Below, one piece after another: positions 25,641 to 38,110 of a stretch of DNA of 64,000 nucleotides. The position numbers and the translations under genes are program-made. The notes under the pieces are model-generated. The model did not search any database, was not told the DNA's origin, and worked only from the letters and a program-made list of their open reading frames with translations. Within the stretch, counting starts at the first letter, position 1. Each line of letters opens with the position of its first letter. Source of the DNA: Pampus argenteus (Eukaryota; Chordata; Actinopteri; Scombriformes; Stromateidae); the NCBI GenBank assembly GCA_036937835.1, contig CM072862.1, positions 23,889,501-23,953,500 on the forward strand, read 5' to 3'.

Positions 25641-26469
25641 CACAACTGAGATATGGTTGCTGCACCAGTGAACTGAGGTTTTTGGGGTTTTTTTTTATTT
25701 TTGTTTTTTATTGCTGTTACGATAACTGAAATAATTTAGAAAGTGATATTCTGATTGACAGGCCACTTGACAACTGAAAGAAACAAAACAAAACAAAAAA
25801 AACATGAAGATTTTTCCACACAGGTGTTCTACTGGTGCTCAAAATTGCAGATTAGCATCCCACCATGCTTAGTGTTGCAGACTCAAACCCCGGCCAGACC
25901 CCGTTTTCTCATTATTTTGGCTCCTGTGGTTCAAACGAGAAATCCGTGACTTTTATAGAGAGCTGACTGTTGAAGTGCATTTCACTGCTGCTGCTGCTGC
26001 TGTGATTTACATTGTTCAACTGAATGATGTTTCACGATTGAAAAAAAAAAAAAATGTGGCTATGGTGAAGATGGCTAGATGGGAATATGCTAGAATAAAA
26101 GAATATTTAATGTTAGCATATGATTTAAATAAAGAATAAACAATATCTGGTGCTCAATGTTGATGTCTGGAACATCCCCAGACAAGGAAATATGAATCAA
26201 CTCACTACGTATGTCTAAGGTGTGTAAAAAAAGGCAACTTGTCACAGTAAATATGTTGGAAGTGCATTACATAAAGACCTTATTATAGGATATTTACCTC
26301 TTATATGCATGCAGGTTGTGCAATAACAAAAGCAATGTTTTACTGAGGAGGAAAGAAAAACATTGGATGGTTAGATGAGTCACTGTTCACCGTGTCCTGA
26401 ACCAGTGGTTGACTACATGTGTGTCACGCATGAAAAGAAATCTATTCGCCCAAGTGCTTATTTCCCACA

Positions 26470-26935
26470 GTGAAGGCCGCTGTCAGAGCTGTTCTGGTGA
26501 GAGGTCCTGGCATGGTTTACATCCATCCAGTCCCTTTAGAGGCAGGTAAATACCCCAAAAACCTACAACGCCTGCCTGGTCTGTGCAATCACATCTCTAC
26601 TGCTTCGGTGTATCTATCCTGATGAGTGAGGATTATTACGAGGTGACAAAACCCAAATCCACAGGGCACGACCGCTCCCAGAGTGGTTTACTAAGCATGG
26701 ACATCATATGTAGCACCCTGCCAGTAATGCACGGTTATTCTAGGAACAATATTGCCAACCACCTGTTTAAAGTTTTAAATGATGGTATTTCTTGTGAAAT
26801 ATAGTCACATTTCCCTAATTGAGCTCCAGGCTTTCCCAGAATCTCCAAGATTCAGTGCAGCAGCTCAGATGGCTCATGGTGGCCCATTGCCCTACTGAAA
26901 CACACTTCATTTTACCACTGAAATAACAGGATTTA
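26470..26935 (+). pseudogene. Tc1/mariner-like transposase relic
   Basis: Several phrases match the 3' half of a fish Tc1/mariner-like transposase repeat: ATGGTTTACATCCATCCAGT, TATCCTGATGAGTG, AATCCACAGGGCACGACC, and the terminal GGCTCATGGTGGCCCATTGC with CCTACTGAAACACACTTCAT. The reading frame is broken by stops and shifts throughout, so this is a dead fragment. The 73-codon open frame at 26583-26804 is a residue of it in a shifted frame. No terminal inverted repeats are recognised. Confidence 0.65.
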
Positions 26936-27157
26936 TAATAATTATCTTTATACTTTTGTGCTACGAAGGAGATGCACATTGTAGCTACATGCTAGTAAGA
27001 ACTCTGATAACTTATGAACTTAAAAGACAATCATATTTTCTAGACATTTAATCCATGGATACTACTGACAGATCGCCAGACCTAATCAAACAGGCTGTAG
27101 TTGGAAAAATAAAAGTTATCTCATACTTATGTGTGTATGCAAATATGGTGACTATGA

Positions 27158-27179
27158 CCCCCCCCCCCCCCCCCCCCCC
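27158..27179. repeat. C22 homopolymer
   Basis: Twenty-two consecutive C bases. The minus strand is a G22 run capable of quadruplex formation, and the length is likely to vary or be misread by sequencing. Confidence 0.95.
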
Positions 27180-27349
27180 TTCTTAAACTCTGTCCTCCGT
27201 TTTACAGGCAGGTTGTAAAATCACCAGATGTGATGTGGACACAGAAACGTCCGCCTGACAGCGAACTGGTCCACGGTTGAAGTGGAGTAAAGCTTTCTGG
27301 CTGCAGCAACACTTGCAATTTCAGATGTGATGTTTGCTCCATTTCAACC

Positions 27350-27375
27350 AACACACACACACACACACACACACA
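27350..27375. repeat. (AC)n microsatellite
   Basis: Thirteen perfect AC units. An A run with a short (GAAA)n follows at about 27433-27465. Confidence 0.95.
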
Positions 27376-28191
27376 AGTATTTTCAGCAGCAGGACATTTT
27401 CAGCACCTCCCACTGAAGGACAGCTCCTTTTCAAAAAAAAAAAAAAGAAAGAAAGAAAGAAAGAACAACTTGACAGTTTAAAATGGAAAATGCAGTCTGT
27501 ACTTGTGGTTAACCGGTTCAGGCTGTAGTGAGGTGATATGACAACCTCATTTCTGCTTGAGGTGCATCACTGTGTATGTGTGCGTGTGTGTGTGTTGCTG
27601 AGGTTTTTGCAGACATACTGGGTCAACACGCAGTGAGATGTGTTACCAGAAAGTGTGTATGAGCACATTCTGTGAAATAAAGCTTGACCTGAAGCTTTTT
27701 TTTTTTTCTTTCTCAAAGCGCTCTTCCTGTGGGCCAGCATGCCCACCTGGCCAATCCGGTGCTCTTTTTTGCTGCAAACGTGTATGCTGAGAATACCTGA
27801 ACTGAATTTGAATTACCATATGACGTAGGCCTTTTTTCTAGCAGTAATGTCCTGCTGGCAGCAGGGAGTACCACAGACCCATACAGACCCTACACACACA
27901 ATTTGTTGCACCACCATACCCCCCCCTCCTCCTCCTCTGTTCATATGTATCTCTATCTCTATACATCACACACACACACACATTCAGATCCACACACAGT
28001 CGCTCACTAAAGAGGATGCGACAGCTATCACAGAATACCTACAGAAAATGAAAAAAAGTATCTTTCCTCACATTTATGATGAAACCACAAATCACGAGTC
28101 TAGGACGGCGACGGATTGATCGGTAACGTGAAGCACAATTCTGATCACATCGCCTTCAGACGTGGGCTTAAAATCAATCAAAAATACTTAC

Positions 28192-28500
28192 GCATTTTCT
28201 CGAATGAACAGAATCGAGTTTGAGAGCAGTGCAGCAGGAAAAATGAGCAGGGCCCCGCTCCCCGTTTTCAGGATTTGCAACACGAGCCAGGCACAAATCT
28301 CCATGTGAAAGGGATCATCGGATGCTGCTGCTGCAGTCCGCGTCGCTCTCTCTCGATCACAAGTCAAGATGCTCGCCTGCGAAAAATGCCAAACATTCAG
28401 GAAGAGTTGCGCGGATCTGCGGTGCGGACACCATTCCCTCCCGATGATAATGAGCGCCGATGAAAAAGCCCCCTAAGAGGAGCAGCAGTAGCCCCCTGGA
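28192..28500 (-). other. Candidate 5' UTR exon of lrrc4c (3' end at 28192)
   Basis: On the minus strand the sequence ends AAAATGC and is followed by GTAAGTATTT, a near-consensus donor with its GT at 28191-28190. The body is GC-richer and holds more CpG than its surroundings. It contains (GCT)n-like and GAGAGAGAGCGACGCGG stretches typical of 5' UTRs. It lies on the same strand as lrrc4c, about 26 kb upstream of the coding exon, whose strong acceptor needs such a partner. The upstream boundary is not visible and no protein is predicted. This is an inference from the donor, strand and composition. Confidence 0.4.
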
Positions 28501-29103
28501 CTTGAAGATATTCCTCTGGACTGAGGAAGGGGGGGAAATCCTGCAGTTTCTGATAGGGATCGAGTCTGTGATCGAGGCCCCCCTTTTCCCCCCAAACCAG
28601 TCAAGTCCAAAATTGACTCCCACTGGTGGTTTCCTTTTTTTTTTTTGAAAAATCGCCAAATCAGATTCCACAAAAAAAAATAAATAAAAAAATAGAAAAA
28701 CAACACAAAGAAATAAGAAAAAAAAGCGACCACACAAACCAAAGTGGACCAATTTCTTTCTGATTTGAAAGTCTGTCTTTGTTTGTTACAGGACAATGAG
28801 AATGATCAATTACCTGCTCAAAGCATTGTTGATAAGAGCACAAAAAGAAGGGATGCAGAAGTGTCCTACAAAATAATAATAATAAATAATAATAATAAAA
28901 AAAAATCTTTAAAAAAAAAAAACTGAGAACGCCTATTGGATCAATCCAAGGATATCCGTCCCACTGCAACCATCACACGCGTCGCATCGGGACACATGGG
29001 CTGCTCTAAAAAATAAAAGCAGTATTTTCTATCAGGTAGGATGGGAACAATGCGCTGGATGCTATCACCTCCTCCTCTTCCCCAAAGCAATCCGTGTGTA
29101 TTG

Positions 29104-29118
29104 ATTATATAAGCGCGG
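29104..29118 (+). promoter_or_regulatory. TATA-like box (ATTATATAAGCGCGG)
   Basis: TATATAAG followed by GCGCGG fits a plus-strand TATA box. It sits just beside the GC-richer segment at 28.2-29.1 kb. No plus-strand transcript is recognised downstream, so function is speculative. Confidence 0.2.
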
Positions 29119-29141
29119 CTATTAGTAATAATTCCGCCTGT

Positions 29142-29148
<7 letters not shown>

Positions 29149-29176
<28 letters not shown>

Positions 29177-29187
29177 TGTGTGTGTGT
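29149..29187. repeat. (GA)n-(GT)n compound microsatellite
   Basis: Fourteen GA units pass into six GT units. Confidence 0.95.
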
Positions 29188-29238
29188 CCGATCCGGCTGG
29201 TGTGGCAGCAGCAGCATCCGTGTGTTGCAAATAAATCG

Positions 29239-29293
29239 TTTTATTTATCTATTTATTTATTTATATTTATATATATTTATATATATATATATA
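29239..29293. repeat. (TTTA)n/(TA)n low-complexity tract
   Basis: TTTA and TTTATATA units passing into pure TA, visible directly. Confidence 0.9.
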
Positions 29294-29614
29294 TTTGCCA
29301 CCGGCTCCTAATGGTTCCTCCGCTCGCTGCAGTTCATGACTTGAATAGCGAGCACGTTGAAATCACGGTCGGTCTCCAGGCACAGATCTGTCGTGCTCGT
29401 CTATGCGTGTGTGTGTGAGAGTCACGTGTGTGTGTGTGTGTGCAGCTGAAGTGTAGGTAGGTGTGAGCGTGTTGTTTTATTGTCCAGGGACCACTTTTAA
29501 CTTTCACCACTTTGCCTTCGTGCGTCCATCGTGCCCATTTAAATCACCCCAACGGTCGTTAATTATCAGGGATCAATAGCATTAACGCATAAAGCCCTGA
29601 TCTTATGTCTGATG

Positions 29615-29617
<3 letters not shown>

Positions 29618-29655
<38 letters not shown>
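29618..29655. repeat. (GT)n microsatellite
   Basis: Nineteen perfect GT units. Shorter GT tracts lie at about 29406-29440. Confidence 0.97.
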
Positions 29656-29656
<1 letters not shown>

Positions 29657-30709
29657 GGTGCGTCCGTGCGTGAGTCAGTACTTGATGAGGTATGGTTGCC
29701 ACCTACAGGCGTTAGTCTCTATCCAGTCATTCACACACCAGACCATTCCCACTGTCTTCACCCACAAATGCATCCAACATGCAACATGTAGACGTCTGAT
29801 TACATTCATATAAAACAATGAAAACGATACATCTGCTGTTTTCAATAAGCATGTCTATGTGTAACCGGTTTATTCCTTTTACAAATGCTGCACAGATGAT
29901 ACTAACCCAGGGAACCTCTGCATGCTTTTACTGATGGTGGTAGCATATATATATATATATAGAGGACAACCTTCATCCACTGCATTGTGGCAGCGCCGTA
30001 GATGAGGAGGTTTAGTGACTTGAAGACCTGCAGATAGATAAGTGAGTGTGCATTCATTTGATCCGAGCTGAGCAGCCTGTCTCATTAGATGATATAATGG
30101 AGCGCAAGGCGGCTACGTGACAGAGTGGCTCCTGGTCACTGAGGCTATAAGCTTCTTTATGACAGAGAGAGAGAGAGAATGAGAACAAAGGCGAGTATAA
30201 ATCAGTGATATTGGCAATGTATTACATGGTGTTTTGATCACACGCATATAATCTAATGAGAACAAAAAGGGAGAGCCTATAAAGTAATTGAAATCTCCAA
30301 AGTAAGAAGTGTAGCTACTCTATCTGGCAGGTTCGAATCCAAGGAAAAACCCAATTAAACAAGTCTATATGTCTATTTATCTAACCAACTAACTAAACTA
30401 AATGTTTTCCAAGTCATCTACTGAAGGAGAATATAAGAGAAACTGTCTGTGTTGCAATAGCTTCGAGTTTTTGAGGATCATCATAATAAATGAGGTCAAA
30501 TAAGGTCAATTGATCCCCACGACTGAATCAATGTCTGGGACTCAACATAAGAACCAAAGTTCAATTTAGTTTCTGTTTCTATTTGTCACTGTGACTGTTA
30601 AGTGTCCTTAAAAGACAAAAATGAGTGATAAGATTAATTAACGATAGAATATGTGACGCTCGTTCACGGGAAGGTCTAAAATTATGTTTTTTAATCTGTT
30701 AACGTTTAT
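29656..30709. other. Non-coding, no gene seen
   Basis: Contains an isolated perfect pol III B-box-like GGTTCGAATCC at about 30330, without a convincing A box or cloverleaf, and a short (AT)n at about 29945-29961. No exon is recognised. Confidence 0.6.
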
Positions 30710-30870
30710 ATAACTCGATTCAAGTCAGTTCTATTTGTACAGACCGGCATCAGCAAATTAGCCTCAGGCGGTTTTACAGTCAGTACAGCGATATAACAAC
30801 GTTTGAAAAATTCCCTAAAAAAAAAACAAAAAAAAAAAACTAAAACATGTAAAAAATAAATAAATAAATA
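30710..30870. repeat. Teleost repeat beginning TTCAAGTCAGTTCTATTTGT
   Basis: TCAAGTCAGTTCTATTTGTA, AAATTAGCCTCAGGCGGTTT, TACAGTCAGTACAG and AAAAATTCCCTAAAAAAAA match, in order, a fish element whose consensus I recall as TCAATTTTATTTGTATAGC with CAAATTTGCCTCAGAGGGCT. Degenerate and truncated. Confidence 0.75.
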
Positions 30871-31690
30871 AAAAAAATGGAAGAATCTCGAGTATCTCGA
30901 AATGAAAACGATCCTTCTGTAGACTCTCATAAAACATTTCACTGCTTTTTCCCACATCTGCTGCAAGAGAAATCTGAACTTTTCTCCTCATGCATAATTA
31001 AAAGGATAGCTTGTCAAAACATAAACCAGTGTCACATAGATTACATATAATCTCCGTCTAAGGAAGCTAAATCAGTAGAAACCTCATGTGGAAAACTGGA
31101 CCTCTGCGGGTTTCACATCACCTGTATTTACGCATAATTTGACTTCAGCATCATTTCTCATACTTTGCACTAATATAAATGAAGGTAACAGTTACATAAT
31201 TAGAAAGGAGTTGCACACTCTCTCCTACCAACACCCGAGATACATTTTGATATATATATTTTTTTCCTTATCAGCATTTTATGCACGCTTTGATGAAATA
31301 TGAATTTTAATTCCTTGAGATCTCCTGAGCATAAAAAAATAAATAAATAAAATAAATGCAGAGAGTGAGGTGCAGGAAAGCACATCCTATGCTGCTGTAA
31401 ACGAAAGCCTCAGCAAATCTGCACAATCAAATCAATGTCAACCGCATGCTGGTTCAACAATGTACTCCCTCATTACAATGTTTTTCATAGGAGGACAATA
31501 TAAATATACTGTATGGCTTTATTGAGCCCAACGGCAAAAAATAAAATCAGCGTCGATGTCAAACACCTCCGGACCGTCGATGATTTCTGGGCGGCAAAAT
31601 CAACACGTTGAGTTTGAAGCATATTTGACATCTTGACAGCTTCTATTAGTTCTGTTTCTAATGCAAAAGAGGAAAGTTGGAAACGATACG

Positions 31691-33466
<1,776 letters not shown>

Positions 33467-33690
33467 TAAAGGGGACATATCATACACATTTTCAGGCTTA
33501 TATTTTTTAATGACAGGCTGTACTGGAATATGTTTTACATGATTTACACTTCAAAAAAACTCCTTATTTAACTCATACTGGCCCTTTAAGGAGCCCCTTA
33601 GTTCAGCCTCTGTCTGATATATGTAGTATAGTAACTCCTGTTACTCCTGCTTCTGCCCAATAGGAGGCTCCACAGGTTACATCAACAAAC
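33467..33690. mobile_element. MITE-like teleost repeat, left end TTAAAGGGGACATATCAT
   Basis: It begins TTAAAGGGGACATATCAT and continues ACACATTTTCAGGCTTATAT, CTCATACTGGCCC and TTCAGCCTCTGTCTGATA, in the order of a common fish non-autonomous DNA element whose ends abut TTAA. The right end is not recognised, so the copy is probably truncated. Confidence 0.7.
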
Positions 33691-33946
33691 CATGTATCAA
33701 ACTATCGTATATTTTACAGTTGTTTTTTTTCTTGTTCTTTACTCAGAATGTCAACTTCTCAAATATATATTCGTACATATTTCAGCCCGAATCCGATTCA
33801 AAACAAGAAAGAAGAACAAAAAAAGAAACAGACGGACATTTATGGACACGTGTGACGAGAAAAAAACATCGTAAGCGAAGCCGAAGTTGAAGCCGAAGCT
33901 GAAGCCCTGGGTTTTGTCTTGCAGGGAGCATCAAACTTATTTAACT

Positions 33947-34289
33947 GTAAATAATAGGGGTGTGACGAGACACTCAGTTCACGAGACGAGACACGAGATT
34001 GGGTTCACGAGATCGAGACGAGACGAGATTTTAAGAAAACTAAATTACAAATATGAATGCCTGGACAACAGACTTTTATTTAACTTTGTTTTTTTGTTTT
34101 CCGACGTCATTGTTTTCCAACGTCATTCGGCTGCTTGTTGGATCACAATTTAAAAGTGGCGGGGGCGTCACAAATAGTTATGCATGTGTTTTCCGGCTGC
34201 TTGTTGGACAACAAATCTCGCGAGACCGATTTCCAACCCGACGAGAAATCTCGCACATTTTCATCTCGCGTCACACCCCTAGTAAATAA
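33947..34289. mobile_element. Complete hAT-type MITE with 8-bp target-site duplication
   Basis: The element spans 33955-34281 (327 bp). It begins TAGGGGTGTGACG and ends with the exact reverse complement CGTCACACCCCTA. It is flanked on both sides by GTAAATAA (33947-33954 and 34282-34289), an 8-bp direct repeat diagnostic of hAT transposition. Inside are many CGAGACGAGAC-like repeats and no transposase, so it is non-autonomous. Overlapping short open frames are incidental. The intact duplication suggests a fairly recent insertion. Confidence 0.93.
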
Positions 34290-37200
34290 CACTATGAATA
34301 ACACAATATCACAAAAAGCATAATATGTTTTTTTTTGCTTGTTTTTTTAAAAAACCTCCTTAAAGAGAGTTATTAAAATACTTTATTATGGATAATAATT
34401 AGTTGCTGAATTCGTACCTGGTGACCTGATTGTTGTGTGTTAAGGTTACATGTTACTGTCCCCCCTCCCGGGCAGAAGCCGCAGCGTTTAACATTGTATT
34501 CTTTCTTTCTTTCTTTTTCATTTAATTTTGTTAGTATTCAGTGATCACAGTAACCAGCGTGGGAGGATGAACCTTAATGGGCCGTGTTTCCTCTCATTAC
34601 AGCAGTTCCAGATAATTGAAGTGGCATTTCTGTGTATGCATATTACACTAAAGCCCCTTTGTGGATTTAAAAAAAAGAGAAAATAACTTAGCTGGTGAAA
34701 TGGCTGTACACGTTTCTACTCTGAACCGGGATGGAAAGGTGCCAGGTTGAGATGCTCATGAGGTAACAAGATCACTTCCTGTTTTAACGTGAAGAAATAT
34801 TTACTGTAGACAATTCATCTTTTTTGCTAGATATTAACAACAGGTTATCTGGAGCGTACAGTATGTTCAGTCCAAGTTCTTAGCGGCGCACACAACATCT
34901 CATTTTCTTTTTTTTTTAGAGGTTATAAAGGCTCCAAAATGATCTGTATGTAGGTCAAAGAAAACCATTCATTGTCATTATTTGCCATTAAATCGGAACG
35001 TCGCTACCACATTAACCCGTTGACCTCTGTGTGGTTAGTCACAAAAGCTTAATTTCTTCCAGTCCTTTGTGACTGATGTGGAGAAAGAAAAAAAAAAAAA
35101 AAAAAAAGACTTCTTTTATGCACTGGAATAAATTGAAGCAAAGAGAAGTGGGGAAACCGAGTGAAAAATATACCTTTTATATCAAGACTCAATAGCTGCA
35201 GTCTGTTGTCAGGTCCGTTCACAGCACCTGTGTGCTTTAAATCAATGATGTCATCGGTAAGGTGTAATTGGGTGGCACATTTGTCACCGTAGATATCAAT
35301 ATGTGTAATGAATGCATCTTTGAAGTCTTTCTGGTGGTTGCTTCACAACGACCTACAGATACACATTATACAAAAAAAAGGGTAAAAGATAGAAGGATTA
35401 AAAAAATAATGTTTTAGTCTTTCTCATGGGTTCGAGGGCAGATTATGTTAGGAGCAGAGAAACAATGAGGACAATATGGAGACGATGGCACACAGTCAAA
35501 TAACGCTCCTGTGTTCCCATCGTTGTCCAACACCGTTGTCCAACAGGCCTCGTTTCTCCAGAATACATTATTTTGATTAATTACACTGGGTCCCCATTGA
35601 ATTTGAATGACCTCCAAAAGAGTGTACCAAGTCCTGGTCATGTGACTTCCTGTACAGACCCAGATTTCTATAGAGCATTGTAATGAGGCATGAAGACAGA
35701 GAGAGAGAGAGAGAGAAGCTTTATATGTTTTATCTGGTAACTTTCTTAACAGTTTTTACGGCTTTGCGTGAACCTGCGTGTCAGATAGACTAAATAGATG
35801 AGGAGGGTGATGAATGCAAAAGGCCGGAGGTGATGAGGAGTGTACGGGAACAGCAGTTAAGGGAAATTTAGTATGTCCTGTTATTTTGTCATAAACACAG
35901 TAGCACGTCACAGTAAAGCAAACTAGAACCCACTGAGTTATGACGCTCCCCTGTGTGTGAAGCGGTGAGAAATGGAAAAAAAAAAAAAAATCAGCTCATT
36001 ACATGCGTGCTTGTCGTATTTCATCCGTGGAGCGCTGTGGATCCCCCCCACCCCTCCCCCCTGTGGATAAAATCATTTTAAACTGAGAAATGCTCTCAAG
36101 AGTTAAACTTATTATGAATGTAAATGAAAAGATTGATTCGATACGCATCAGTTAGACGACGTTCTGAATATATGTAAAACAGGATTTTAGTGTCCTGGGT
36201 TTGATTTTTCCTAATAGAGCCATTAATATCCTGTGAGAAGAAAAACTCAAAGACATACATGTGTATTTATGAGTGTATGGATCAAGCTGCAGATTTAGAT
36301 ACTGCTGGAGCTCCTGCAGTGGCGGTTCAATGTCTTTCTTAATCAGAATGGACAGCGGGTGTCATAAAAGGACTGAAGCGGTGACCTTCCATTTGTAGGA
36401 TTGCCTTTTACAACCCGTCTCAGCCTTCTGCATCATTGATCTCTCGGCACTCATGTGCTGAATTTTGAATCTTATCATTTTGAATGTCAAGACACATTTT
36501 AAAAAAAATCAATGTCCAAAAAAAAAAAAAAGACTGGTGTTTCCACCTTAACAAGACCATTTTCTCACCTCTGAAATCCTATGAAAATGACCAGTGAATG
36601 ACAGATATGATCAGGTGGGTGTATTAATCAATATGCGGGATCTGTCTTTTGTGCCATAATCCAGTCTGTGTGACATCCATACAGAAATCCCAATTCAGAT
36701 GTCAGGAGAAGGATATATACACACACACACACCTAGACTGGGATATAAATCTGTGTGACACGCCATACAATTCATTATGTAACTAACAAATCTAACTGCT
36801 GCATTCACTAGACGACTAATTTAATTAATCGAGGTTGTATCTCCTGGGTTATCAGACATGTTGCCATCAACGCCACCGTGCTCAATTCTTCACTGATACT
36901 CGTTTCCTTCTAGTATTTTTCTCTCTGTTGGCAGGTAGGTGGAGGTTTGTGGAATGACTAAAGACCACCTGGAGGCCTCTTCACAAATCAATACCAACCT
37001 CATGGTCAACGCTATCTCCTAAGGAGGGGAGTTAAGATTGATTGTCGTTAAGCACTTTACAGGATGGAAAGAGGATGAGGACGGATCATAAAACGCCCAC
37101 GCACCACCTACCCATCCCTCTCAGCCGCAACAGAGTGCAACCAATCAATAGGAGCCGGATCAGCAAAAAAATAAATAAATGGAGAAAAAAAAAAGAAATA

Positions 37201-38017
37201 AATATCAAAATAAACAAGGCTAAAATAGTTGAATTAAAAAACAAGTGATGGCCCATAAAATTGAAAAATATATATATATTTTTTTTACAGTGGCTGCAAG
37301 TAAATATCTTGTTTTAAGTGCTGCCATGTTGATTTTAACTGATTGCTCTTTGATTGATTTGGCATTATTATTAGTGTGTATTAGTGTGTACGCAGGTAGA
37401 GTGTGTATGATTGTGAGCGTTGGAGGAGAAGGTGTGTGTGTGTGTTTTTGGATTTTTGGAAGAAGGGAAGTTGGGCCGCTGTGTATTCGTGACGTAAAAA
37501 AAGACAAAGAGGCAGAGGAGTGCTAGCACAAATATGCACAATGAATCATATGAAAGTACAGGGTGGATTATGATATCATATTAAAGGGTAGGAAGTGAGG
37601 AGACGTTCAGGGTACACGCAAAACTGCAGGAATTACTCTCCACTGGCAGATTTTTGTGCACATAAAACTCTATATTGCGGTAAATTTGTTTATTCGTAAC
37701 CAAAAGAAAATCACGTTTTATTCCTTTTTATATTGCACCCTGTCATGCATCAGCTGTTGTGATTATTTACATGGCTAAGTAAGGCATATATGCTTTACTT
37801 AAAACACCTGAGGAATGTATGGAGAATCCACATTACATAACGTCAACACCTGATATTCCTTATTCACATCACAGCACGTTTAGCTTGGTGTTCACATATT
37901 CGAAAAAAGCACAAAAATATAGTCTAGTCATTTACATATTAATTCTGACTCCGACATATTCAGTCAACAATAGCAATGGCATAATTATACATTCATACAT
38001 TCATGTTTATTATATTA
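34290..38017. other. Non-coding, no gene seen
   Basis: Holds A runs near 35087-35107 and 35976-35990, a (GA)n at about 35699-35717, and short AC and GT tracts. No exon, RNA gene or complete element is recognised. Open frames here lack similarity to known proteins. Confidence 0.6.
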
Positions 38018-38019
38018 AG

Positions 38020-38110
38020 CCAGTGGTTGTCAACTTTATTGAGCCATGACCCCTTAAAGTGATTCACAAACATGTCACAAGCCTGCAAATGTAAATTGGA
38101 GAACAATTCA
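38020..38110. repeat. Fossil hAT-type end (CAGTGGTTGTCAACTTTATT)
   Basis: CAGTGGTTGTCAAC followed by GAGCCATGACCCCTTAAA resembles the common CAGTGGTTCTCAACCT terminal repeat of hAT-related elements followed by a TGACCCC phrase. The other end is not found. Confidence 0.55.

Noticed and set aside
28357..28796. 131- and 107-codon minus-strand open frames
   Set aside because: Low-complexity Phe/Leu content from T runs, overlapping each other, and no similarity to known proteins. The region is better explained as a 5' UTR or promoter candidate.
30326..30345. A tRNA gene at the GGTTCGAATCC box
   Set aside because: No acceptor stem, A box or cloverleaf can be drawn around it.
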